Under the pieces are notes generated by a model. It was not told where the DNA came from. It did not search any database and saw only the letters and a list, made by a program, of their open reading frames with translations. Of a stretch of DNA of 7,373 bases, positions 1 to 4,998 are shown piece by piece. The stretch comes from DASUGM01 sp036274055 (lineage in GTDB: Bacteria; Acidobacteriota; Vicinamibacteria; Vicinamibacterales; SCN-69-37), in the NCBI GenBank assembly GCA_036274055.1, contig DASUGM010000072.1, forward strand, positions 1-7,373, given 5' to 3'. The translations under genes were made by a program, and so were the position numbers. Within the stretch, counting starts at the first letter, position 1, and the number at the start of each line of letters is the position of its first letter.

Positions 1-90
1 ACAGGGAGAAGCACGAGAAGAGCAGGAGAAGAGCATTGACGGTCTTGCCAAGAAGAGAACCCCTCTTGGTTTTCTCCGCCTTCTCCCTGT
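1..90. repeat. Purine/pyrimidine inverted repeat with short tandem repeat
   Basis: The first 11 bases (ACAGGGAGAAG) are perfectly inverted at 80-90 (CTTCTCCCTGT). Further in, GAGAA at 15-19 can pair with TTCTC at 72-76, and CCAAGA at 48-53 with TCTTGG at 64-69, giving a long interrupted hairpin. The left arm also carries a tandem repeat of about 11 bases: GAGAAGAGCA at 15-24 recurs at 26-35. No protein-like reading frame is visible. It may be an intergenic repeat or a structured 3' end of an upstream gene. The left edge is cut by the window, so its full length is unknown. Confidence 0.55.
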
Positions 91-96
91 GAGTTT

Positions 97-111
97 CGCT
101 CTGGCAGAGCG
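97..111. repeat. Small perfect hairpin, possible terminator
   Basis: CGCTCT at 97-102 and AGAGCG at 106-111 form a 6-bp stem with a three-base GGC loop. It lies just beyond the stop codon of the minus-strand gene at 130-366, so it could help end that transcript. There is no T-run on either side, so a classic intrinsic terminator is not supported. Confidence 0.3.
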
Positions 112-129
112 GAGCCTGAGCGAGCGATC

Positions 130-366
130 TCAGCCCGTCCGCCCGAGCCGATGGGCGAAGTGATCACGCGCGACGGTCAGCAGGCTGGTGACGCGCTCGT
201 CACTGGCGCGGTGCCCTCTCAGAACCTGCCGGGCGCGCTCCTCGGACATCGGGGGCAGATCGGGCGCCGGATGCCAGGCACCGGCGGCGTCGCGGATCAG
301 GATCTCGAAGAGCTCGTGGGCGCCACTGTCCATGACCTTGCGGAGACTGAGATTGGTGATACGCAT
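130..366 (-). CDS. Small protein of unknown function (78 aa)
   Basis: I do not recognise this gene. From the ATG at 366 it encodes 78 residues beginning MRITNLSLRKVMDSG, with a mixed acidic/basic composition, no cysteine, and no membrane segment or signal peptide. The sequence looks like a compact folded soluble domain: a segment with alternating hydrophobics (ELFEILIRD), a Pro/Trp linker (WHPAPDLPP), then a predicted helix rich in Arg and Glu. The frame stays open upstream to a GTG at 441, which would add 25 mostly hydrophobic residues. I prefer 366 because it is an ATG and the extension reads like non-coding sequence. The ribosome-binding support is weak for both (GAAGG lies only one base before the 366 ATG). 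It is divergent from msrA, and the space between them probably holds promoters for both. The stop is TGA at 130-132. Confidence 0.55.
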   Translation of the reverse strand: MRITNLSLRKVMDSGAHELFEILIRDAAGAWHPAPDLPPMSEERARQVLRGHRASDERVTSLLTVARDHFAHRLGRTG

Positions 367-477
367 GCCTTCAATGAGACGTCGCAAAACGAATACCAAG
401 AAGGCCGGTGAAACAGCCGACGCGGCGCGAGCATCGAACACTTCAGCAGTGCGCCAGACTGCATAGGGTGGGAAAAT

Positions 478-481
478 GGAG
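478..481 (+). promoter_or_regulatory. Shine-Dalgarno that decides the msrA start
   Basis: GGAG at 478-481 lies six bases before the ATG at 488. The in-frame ATG at 476 overlaps this motif and has only a G-rich stretch (AGGGTGGG) in front of it. The 488 start is therefore preferred; it removes only four residues. Confidence 0.5.
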
Positions 482-487
482 CCTCAC

Positions 488-1189
488 ATGACGACCCCGA
501 AATTCGCAGTAATCGTCGGTATCTTCGCCCTGGTCGCCGGTGTAATGCACGGCGGGCTCGCGTTCCAAAGCGAGCGCGGGCACGTCATCCCGGCGCCCGT
601 CATCGACGAGACGGCCGGCAGCGCGGGCGCCGAAACCGCGGTCCTGGCAGGCGGCTGTTTCTGGGGCGTGCAGGGCGTCTTTCAACATGTCATCGGCGTG
701 ACCGGTGCGATTTCCGGCTACGCGGGCGGCGACAGGGCGAACGCGGCGTACGAGCGCGTCGGCAGCGGGCGCACGGGCCACGCCGAGTCGGTGCAGGTGA
801 CATTCGATCCGCGCAAGATCACGTACGGCCGGCTGCTGCAGATTTTTTTCTCTGTGGCGCACAATCCCACGCAGCTGAACCGCCAGGGGCCCGATGTCGG
901 TACGCAGTATCGATCGACGGTGTTTCCGACGACGCCGGACCAGGCGCGCATCGCCGCCGCGTACATCGCGCAACTCAACGACGCCAAGATCTTCCGAGCG
1001 CCGGTAGTCACCACGGTCGAGCCGAATCGTGAGTTCTATCCGGCCGAGGCGTATCACCAGGACTACCTGACGCTCCATCCCGACGAGCCCTACATCGCCT
1101 ACAACGACCTGCCGAAACTTGCCGAGCTGAAACGTCTGTTTCCCGACCGCTACCGCGCCACGCCGGTGCTCGTCGGCGCTGGCGGCTGA
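488..1189 (+). CDS. msrA: Exported peptide-methionine (S)-S-oxide reductase, single-cysteine type
   Basis: MsrA reduces the S-epimer of methionine sulfoxide in proteins back to methionine. Numbered from the ATG at 488 (233 aa), the signature GGCFWGVQ holds the catalytic Cys57. Compared with the well-known E. coli enzyme, the other active-site residues are present: Tyr88 (AAYERV), Glu100 (GHAES), Asp136 and Tyr141 (DVGTQYRS), followed by the conserved EAYHQDYL segment. The spacings Cys-Tyr (31) and Cys-Glu (43) match E. coli MsrA. The N-terminus is a lysine followed by a hydrophobic stretch (about residues 6-26, AVIVGIFALVAG and on). This suggests a signal peptide or membrane anchor and an extracytoplasmic location. 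Cys57 is the only cysteine in the whole protein: the C-terminal resolving cysteines of E. coli MsrA are absent. Regeneration must therefore use an external thiol directly. No msrB is next to it. Identity is very secure; location is inferred. Confidence 0.95.
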   Translation: MTTPKFAVIVGIFALVAGVMHGGLAFQSERGHVIPAPVIDETAGSAGAETAVLAGGCFWGVQGVFQHVIGVTGAISGYAGGDRANAAYERVGSGRTGHAESVQVTFDPRKITYGRLLQIFFSVAHNPTQLNRQGPDVGTQYRSTVFPTTPDQARIAAAYIAQLNDAKIFRAPVVTTVEPNREFYPAEAYHQDYLTLHPDEPYIAYNDLPKLAELKRLFPDRYRATPVLVGAGG

Positions 1190-1254
1190 CACCCCGCTCC
1201 CCCACCTCCGGGGAATAGCTTTTGGCGAAGCGTCAGGCGATTCTTTGATCGGCC

Positions 1255-1272
1255 CGCGCGACGTCTCGCGCG
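1255..1272. repeat. GC hairpin between msrA and the next small gene
   Basis: CGCGCGA at 1255-1261 and TCGCGCG at 1266-1272 form a perfect 7-bp stem with a CGTC loop. It is 66 bases past the msrA stop and has no T-run. It could slow or protect the transcript 3' end, but such short GC palindromes are frequent by chance in DNA of this composition. Confidence 0.25.
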
Positions 1273-1336
1273 CGTCCCTGCCCGGCCATCGTCGCGGTCC
1301 TTGCCCGATCGCGATGGTGACCGATTGTGAGACCGA

Positions 1337-1567
1337 ATGGCCGACGATCCCCGCGAACATCGCGACGTCAGCATCGTGCGCGTACAGTCTGGGTTTCTGG
1401 TCGGACAGGTCGACAACCCATCAGGGTTGGCGGCGACGACAAACGTCCTCATCCTGCTCGACGACTTCGCCGAGGCGGTCCGATTCGCACAAGCGGCGGC
1501 GGCCAAGGCCGGCAGCCGCGCCTGGCTCGCGGAAAACGAGTCGTTCCTTCGCCTTCCCGAGTCCTGA
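1337..1567 (+). CDS. Small protein of unknown function (76 aa)
   Basis: I do not recognise this gene. It encodes 76 residues with no cysteine and no membrane segment. The N-terminal third looks beta-rich (SIVRVQSGFLVGQV). The middle (TNVLILLDDFAEAVRFAQAA) reads as a strand followed by an amphipathic alanine-rich helix, and the protein ends with an aromatic/acidic tail (AWLAENESFLRLPES). The composition and the alternation of hydrophobic residues look like a real folded protein, unlike the overlapping Arg/Ser/Pro-rich frames. The start is an ATG with a weak GAG-type ribosome-binding site (TGTGAGACCGA) upstream. It is followed 37 bases later by the 64-aa basic protein in the same direction, so the two may be co-transcribed. 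Function is unknown. Confidence 0.6.
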   Translation: MADDPREHRDVSIVRVQSGFLVGQVDNPSGLAATTNVLILLDDFAEAVRFAQAAAAKAGSRAWLAENESFLRLPES

Positions 1568-1577
1568 TCGTCGAACG

Positions 1578-1609
1578 GGCATGTGAATTGCTGGCCTGGG
1601 TCACATGCC
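1578..1609 (+). promoter_or_regulatory. Hairpin enclosing the start codon of the 64-aa gene
   Basis: GGCATGTGA at 1578-1586 is perfectly inverted as TCACATGCC at 1601-1609, with a 14-base loop. In RNA one further G-U pair (1577/1610) is possible. The ATG start codon at 1605-1607 lies inside the right arm, and there is no clear Shine-Dalgarno. If the mRNA folds this way, initiation would be occluded. The same dyad could instead be a protein-binding operator. Confidence 0.45.
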
Positions 1610-1799
1610 TTTCAAGAGCAAGGCTCAACGCCGCAAATTCGCGCAGCTGCTCGTCGACGGCAAGATCTCCGACGAGACCTACGAGGAGTGGAACCGCTCG
1701 ACGGGTAAGAAGACACTGCCTGAGCGGGTGACCCAGCCGAAGCGCAAGTCAACTGCGAAACGCCGCACGAAAACACGACGGACTCCCGCCAGTAGGTAA
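1605..1799 (+). CDS. Small basic protein, KSKAQRR-type N-terminus (64 aa)
   Basis: This 64-aa protein begins MPFKSKAQRRKFAQLL, followed by an acidic, Trp-containing segment (ISDETYEEWNRSTG) and a C-terminal tail of about 25 residues very rich in Lys, Arg and Thr. The N-terminus resembles that of other short bacterial and phage proteins starting M-x-x-KSKAQ (for example the DUF3008 group), but I cannot assign a family with certainty. The tail suggests nucleic-acid or ribosome binding; that is inference from charge alone. No in-frame upstream ATG or GTG is available, since a TGA lies at 1584-1586. The 1605 ATG is therefore the natural start even though its ribosome-binding site is poor and it lies within a hairpin arm. 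The stop is TAG, and a low-GC repeat segment follows within 12 bases. Confidence 0.72.
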   Translation: MPFKSKAQRRKFAQLLVDGKISDETYEEWNRSTGKKTLPERVTQPKRKSTAKRRTKTRRTPASR

Positions 1800-1810
1800 C
1801 GCTTGTCTCC

Positions 1811-1999
1811 AAGAGCCTTCAACATGAAGGCTATGAAGAAGAGCTTGGTTCTTTTCTTGGGAAGTTCTTGCGAGATGCGTTGTGGCAGACCGCTTAGGCT
1901 CAGATCTTCTTCATGAGCTCCACCTAATCGGGGATTTCGTCTCAGAACGTATCTCGCTGGTTTTCGAGGAAGTTGATCTTCTTCATGTTGAAGGCTCTT
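1811..1999. repeat. Low-GC segment bounded by 19-bp inverted repeats
   Basis: The 19 bases at 1811-1829 (AAGAGCCTTCAACATGAAG) are perfectly inverted at 1981-1999. Between them, G+C falls to about 48% by hand count over 1801-1980, against about 65% around it. The two halves share more weakly similar inverted stretches: GCGAGATGCGTT at 1870-1881 against AACGTATCTCGC at 1947-1958. A 13-bp direct repeat, GATCTTCTTCATG, occurs at 1903-1915 and 1975-1987. The left terminal repeat also folds on itself. No transposase and no clear target-site duplication is seen. It fills the gap between the 64-aa gene and the 3' end of the alcohol dehydrogenase gene. It could be a MITE-like or other interspersed repeat, a degraded pair of inverted copies, or a structured RNA. 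Confidence 0.6.
1814..1832 (+). repeat. 8-bp stem hairpin in the left arm of the repeat
   Basis: AGCCTTCA at 1814-1821 and TGAAGGCT at 1825-1832 form a perfect 8-bp stem with a three-base loop, 15 bases after the stop codon of the 64-aa gene. The position suits a transcript end, but no T-run follows it. The partner arm at 1981-1999 forms only a 5-bp version. Confidence 0.4.
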
Positions 2000-2004
2000 T
2001 GAGG

Positions 2005-3177
2005 TTAGGGCCGCATGACGACCTTCGTGCAGCCGTCCTCCTTCTTCAGGAACATCTCATACGCCTTCGGCGCGTCGTCGAGCCGGACGTGATGGCTGAT
2101 CACAAATGACGGATCGATGACGCCGTCTTCGATGAGCGACAGCAGCCGCGGCAGATAGCGATGGACGTGCGTCTGCCCCATCCGTAACGTCAACCCCTTG
2201 GCGAACGCCGCGCCGACCGGCACCTTGTCGAGATAGCCGCCGTAGACGCCGGGGATCGAGACGACACCGCCCTTGCCGCACGCGTGAATCGCCTGGCGCA
2301 ACACCTCGAGGCGGTCGGTGGCCAGCATCATCTGTGTCTTGACGTTGTCGTAGCGCGCGCCGAGCGATCCCGCGCCGTGCGCCTCGAGGCCGACGGCGTC
2401 GATGCAGGAATCGGGGCCGCGGCCTCCGGTCATCGCGCGCAGGCGCTCGATGACGTCGTCATCCTCGAAGTTCAGGGTCTCAGCCAGACAGACGTCGCGC
2501 GCGAGATCGAGCCGCTCCGGAACGCGGTCGATGGCAATGACGCGTTCGGCGCCAAGCAGATACGCGCTCTTGATCGCGAACAGGCCGACCGGGCCGCATC
2601 CCCAGACCGCGACGGTGTCGCCGCGCTGGATGTCGCAGTTTTCCGCGGCCATGTAGCCGGTGGGCAGGATGTCGGTCAGAAACAGCACCTGATCGTCTGA
2701 GAGATGATCCGGCACCCGGAACGGACCGACGTCGGCGAACGGGACGCGAACGAACTCCGCCTGACCGCCGGCGTAACCACCGTAGAGATGCGAGTAGCCG
2801 AACAAGCCCGAGCCAGAGGCGCCGTAGAGCCGCTCGAGCATCCAGGCGTTGGGATTCGAGTTATCGCAGAGCGACCAGCAACCGCGCCGGCACATGCCGC
2901 ATTGCCCGCAGGCAATCGTGAACGGGACAATGACGCGATCGCCGACTTTCAACGACGCGACGCCTTTGCCTTTTTCGACCACCTCGCCCATGAACTCGTG
3001 GCCGAGGATGTCGCCGTGCGCCATCGACGGAATGAAACCGTCGTACAAGTGCAGATCCGATCCGCAAATGGCCGTCGACGTCACTTGAATGATCGCGTCA
3101 CGATCGTTGAGAATCCGCGGGTCCGGCACGTTTTCGACGCGGATCTTGTGCTTGCCCTGCCAGCAGACCGCCTTCAT
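2005..3177 (-). CDS. Zinc-dependent medium-chain alcohol dehydrogenase
   Basis: This 390-aa enzyme belongs to the medium-chain dehydrogenase/reductase superfamily, in the branch with formaldehyde and threonine dehydrogenases. It should oxidise an alcohol or aldehyde adduct using NAD(P). The N-terminal GroES-like domain carries catalytic-zinc ligands Cys38 (ICGSDLH) and His60-Glu61 (GHEFMGEVVEKG), with Asp169 (FLTDILPTG) as a further candidate. The structural-zinc lobe has Cys90, Cys93, Cys96 and Cys104 (CGQCGMC then WSLC), plus an extra Cys100. The Rossmann domain shows GCGPVG at 193-198, and Asp217 ends the second strand (VIAIDR), which favours NAD over NADP. The long insert after the zinc lobe (Tyr/Gly-rich, around 118-138) is typical of the formaldehyde-dehydrogenase-like branch. 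The physiological substrate cannot be read from sequence. The ATG overlaps the stop of the upstream SRPBCC gene by four bases (ATGA), which implies one mRNA and translational coupling. Confidence 0.93.
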   Translation of the reverse strand: MKAVCWQGKHKIRVENVPDPRILNDRDAIIQVTSTAICGSDLHLYDGFIPSMAHGDILGHEFMGEVVEKGKGVASLKVGDRVIVPFTIACGQCGMCRRGCWSLCDNSNPNAWMLERLYGASGSGLFGYSHLYGGYAGGQAEFVRVPFADVGPFRVPDHLSDDQVLFLTDILPTGYMAAENCDIQRGDTVAVWGCGPVGLFAIKSAYLLGAERVIAIDRVPERLDLARDVCLAETLNFEDDDVIERLRAMTGGRGPDSCIDAVGLEAHGAGSLGARYDNVKTQMMLATDRLEVLRQAIHACGKGGVVSIPGVYGGYLDKVPVGAAFAKGLTLRMGQTHVHRYLPRLLSLIEDGVIDPSFVISHHVRLDDAPKAYEMFLKKEDGCTKVVMRP

Positions 3178-3899
3178 GCGATGGCCTCGATGATCCTGTA
3201 GCTGCCGCGGCGCGCGCCCGCGGATTGTCCTTCGGTCGTCGCGACCTCCCCGGTCTCGATGATCCGCTTGAGCGTTCGCAACGATTCGCGCACGTCAGCC
3301 GACGGGTTGCGGCCGAGGAGCCAGGCCAGCGAGGCGCCGAGCTTGCCGGCGGGCGGATCGTACTGCATGACGACGCGAATTTCGGTGCCGCCGCGCCTCA
3401 GCGGCCGGAACGTCACCGAGCCGGCGCTCGCCACGTCGGACCCGGGCAGCGATTCCCACGCGATTTTCTCACCGGGGATTTCGTTGACGATCCGCGCGTC
3501 CCAACTCACCGGCACACCGGCCGGACCGCGAATCGTCCAGCGCGATCGGTTCGCGTCGAGCGACTCGACCTTGGCGAGGTGCGGAAACACCTTCGGGAGA
3601 TATTCGGGATTGCGCCAGAAGGCGAACAGCGTGCTGGCCGATGCCTGAATCGTCACGCTCTCGTCGATGCGCACGCCGCGGCGGCCGCTGAGCGCCCGGC
3701 GCGGATCGTCGCGACGCCGGGTACGGCCCGTGACCGCGTTGATGGGGCAATACCCGGCGGCGCCCCGGGCGACCAGGCCAATGCCGCCGGCGGCCGCGGC
3801 GTTGCGCACGCTCCCTTGCTGCTGGCGCGCCAGGTTCAGTAGCAGGACTCCGGCGACGACGGAGGCGAGCCGTTCCCAGTCGTTGACATTGCGATGCAT
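3174..3899 (-). CDS. DUF2892 membrane segment fused to SRPBCC domain protein
   Basis: From the ATG at 3899 this encodes 241 aa. Residues 1-60 match the YgaP-type inner-membrane domain DUF2892: the opening MHRNVNDWERL, two hydrophobic helices (about 8-24 and 31-47), and the closing RGAAGYCPINAVTG. Residues about 76-215 form an SRPBCC/polyketide-cyclase-like domain: a beta-strand start (VRIDESVTIQA), a helix with FWRNPEYLPKVFPHL, several strands including WDARIVNEIPGEKIAWES and GTEIRVVMQY, and a long C-terminal helix. SRPBCC folds hold a hydrophobic ligand pocket, so the protein probably presents a lipid- or aromatic-binding domain on the cytoplasmic face. Its ligand is unknown. The frame is open further upstream, with an ATG at 3944, but the family's usual N-terminus supports 3899. 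Neither start has a clear Shine-Dalgarno. It lies first in an operon with the alcohol dehydrogenase. Confidence 0.82.
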   Translation of the reverse strand: MHRNVNDWERLASVVAGVLLLNLARQQQGSVRNAAAAGGIGLVARGAAGYCPINAVTGRTRRRDDPRRALSGRRGVRIDESVTIQASASTLFAFWRNPEYLPKVFPHLAKVESLDANRSRWTIRGPAGVPVSWDARIVNEIPGEKIAWESLPGSDVASAGSVTFRPLRRGGTEIRVVMQYDPPAGKLGASLAWLLGRNPSADVRESLRTLKRIIETGEVATTEGQSAGARRGSYRIIEAIA

Positions 3900-3966
3900 G
3901 GAAATGCTGGGGTGCAACGCCAGTACCACGTCTCCCGAAGGCATTAGCCGGCCGGCGGGGAGTGTA

Positions 3967-3995
3967 TTGAGATCGTCGCGGCGCAGGCGTAGGAT
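3967..3995 (+). promoter_or_regulatory. Sigma-70-like promoter for the 76-aa gene at 4032
   Basis: TTGAGA at 3967-3972 (5 of 6 to TTGACA) and TAGGAT at 3990-3995 (4 of 6 to TATAAT) are separated by exactly 17 bases. Transcription would start near 4002, leaving a leader of about 30 bases. That leader contains the strong Shine-Dalgarno of the gene at 4032. The promoter lies in the divergent spacer between this gene and the SRPBCC gene. It is a prediction from motif and position only. Confidence 0.5.
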
Positions 3996-4018
3996 TGACC
4001 TTCCCCTGTTTGGGCAGC

Positions 4019-4025
4019 AGGAGGG
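4019..4025 (+). promoter_or_regulatory. Strong Shine-Dalgarno for the gene at 4032
   Basis: AGGAGGG is a near-perfect complement to the 16S rRNA 3' end and lies six bases before the ATG at 4032. A second ATG at 4027, in another frame, is only one base from the motif and is not a plausible start. This site makes a good case that the small downstream frame is a real gene. Confidence 0.75.
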
Positions 4026-4031
4026 CATGTC

Positions 4032-4262
4032 ATGCAGCTCACCGCGATTGCCGTCCAAAAAACCCGAGAAGCCGATACCCACGACGAGTGGTTCGCCGTC
4101 CACGTCAAAGAGAGACGCGGGGACTGGCAGATGATGAGCGGCGTCGAACTGCGCGCCGACGAGGCGTTCAGGGCGCTGATGGCGCTCGGCCTGATGAGCG
4201 AGCGCGCCGTCGAACTGATTCATCAGGCCCGCGAGCAGTTCGGCTACCGTCCCGGAAACTGA
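4032..4262 (+). CDS. Small protein of unknown function (76 aa)
   Basis: I do not recognise this gene. It encodes 76 residues, with no cysteine, no signal peptide and no membrane segment. The first half looks like a small beta region (QLTAIAVQKT, then WFAVHVKERRGDWQMMSG). The second half is helical and begins ELRADEAFRALMALGLMSERAVELIHQ. Its small size and layout suit a regulatory or binding protein, but no known family is evident. Support for the gene comes from a near-consensus Shine-Dalgarno at the right distance and a plausible upstream promoter with a 17-base spacer. Its last 19 bases overlap the 3' end of the convergent udgX gene, so the two transcripts must be complementary there. It is divergent from the SRPBCC/dehydrogenase operon. 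Confidence 0.72.
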   Translation: MQLTAIAVQKTREADTHDEWFAVHVKERRGDWQMMSGVELRADEAFRALMALGLMSERAVELIHQAREQFGYRPGN

Positions 4263-4870
4263 CGCTTCGCGATCGCCGCGAGGTCCCGGACGAACAGCCG
4301 CCGCGCGGTCGCGCGCGCCGCGGCGTCCGGGGCACGCAGGATCGATGAAGGATGCACGGTCAATGTCACGATCGGCGCCAGCGGCGAGGGAAACAGCTTG
4401 CCGCGGTCGCGCAACACTTTCGGCCCTGAACCCAGTACAACCGACGCGGCCGTGGCGCCCAGCGCGATGATCGCGCCCGGCTTGACCAGACGGACTTCAT
4501 CGTCGAACCACAACCGGCAGGCCAGAATCTCTTCGCGATTTGGACGTTCGTGAAGGCGGCGCTTGCCGGCTGGTTTCCACTTGAAGTGTTTGACGGCGTT
4601 GGTGAGGTAGACCGCGGCGATCGGAATGCCGGCCTCGACGAGCGCTTCGCGCAGCAGCGTGCCGGCGGGACCAACGAACGGCTCGCCCGCTTTGTCTTCC
4701 TGATCGCCGGGCTGCTCGCCGACCAGCATCAGCTTCGCGCCGACCGGACCGGCGCCGAACACGGTCTGGGTCGCGTGTTTGTAGAGATCGCAACGCCGGC
4801 AACCGTCGGCATCGCGTTCGACCTGGGCCAGTGTGCGCGCCCGATCGCGTTTGGTGGGTTGGTCGTTCAC
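4244..4870 (-). CDS. udgX: UdgX-type uracil-DNA glycosylase
   Basis: This 208-aa protein belongs to the family 4-like uracil-DNA glycosylases, in the UdgX branch. UdgX removes uracil from DNA and, in the studied mycobacterial protein, stays covalently attached to the resulting site through a histidine in a KRRIH loop. Here the loop reads KRRLH (103-107), so His107 is the likely nucleophile. The family active-site segment GEQPGDQED is at 51-59, followed by PFVGPAG, and the C-terminal motif HPSSILR is at 173-179. Cluster ligands Cys24 and Cys27 (CRRC) and Cys118 are present. The fourth position, cysteine in ordinary family 4 enzymes, appears to be His95 (NAVKHFKW), as I recall for UdgX proteins. 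The start is GTG at 4870, with only a weak upstream GAG; the frame starts shortly before the conserved CRRC. It is divergent from the DUF2934-like gene and convergent with the gene at 4032. Confidence 0.92.
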   Translation of the reverse strand: MNDQPTKRDRARTLAQVERDADGCRRCDLYKHATQTVFGAGPVGAKLMLVGEQPGDQEDKAGEPFVGPAGTLLREALVEAGIPIAAVYLTNAVKHFKWKPAGKRRLHERPNREEILACRLWFDDEVRLVKPGAIIALGATAASVVLGSGPKVLRDRGKLFPSPLAPIVTLTVHPSSILRAPDAAARATARRLFVRDLAAIAKRQFPGR

Positions 4871-4998
4871 GGCGTGCTCACAGTGAGGAGCGTGGTCACC
4901 TCACGTGCAAGCGCAACGCCAGTGTCGTCGTCCCGGGCGCTTGAGGCGTCGGTATTTCGGTGGCACGTGGTTTGAAGAATGTGCGTAAAGGGATTCCC

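Noticed and set aside
443..1360. Long minus-strand open frame opposite msrA (305 codons)
   Set aside because: It is antisense to the secure msrA gene, rich in Arg, Gly and Val, without recognisable motifs. This is the usual mirror frame of GC-rich coding DNA.
1581..1606. CRP-like operator from the TGTGA and TCACA half-sites
   Set aside because: The half-sites are 14 bases apart, whereas CRP/FNR-type sites have about 6. They are better read as arms of the hairpin around the start codon.
1824..1916. Short plus-strand frame starting MKAMKKSLVLFLG, like a signal peptide (30 aa)
   Set aside because: It starts within the terminal inverted repeat, has no Shine-Dalgarno and ends inside the repeat. 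The resemblance to a signal sequence is probably a by-product of the AAG-rich repeat.
1944..1986. Minus-strand 14-codon frame starting MKKINFLENQ just after the dehydrogenase gene
   Set aside because: It is too short, lies in the repeat and has no ribosome-binding site. Homologs would be needed to take it seriously.
1882..2109. Plus-strand 75-codon frame crossing the repeat and the end of the dehydrogenase
   Set aside because: Its second half is antisense to the conserved dehydrogenase C-terminus and the first half lies in the repeat. There is no ribosome-binding site.
3900..4223. Upstream extension of the SRPBCC gene to 4223
   Set aside because: The extra 108 residues have no family match and run antisense to the gene at 4032, which has its own promoter and Shine-Dalgarno. 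The DUF2892 N-terminus begins at 3899.
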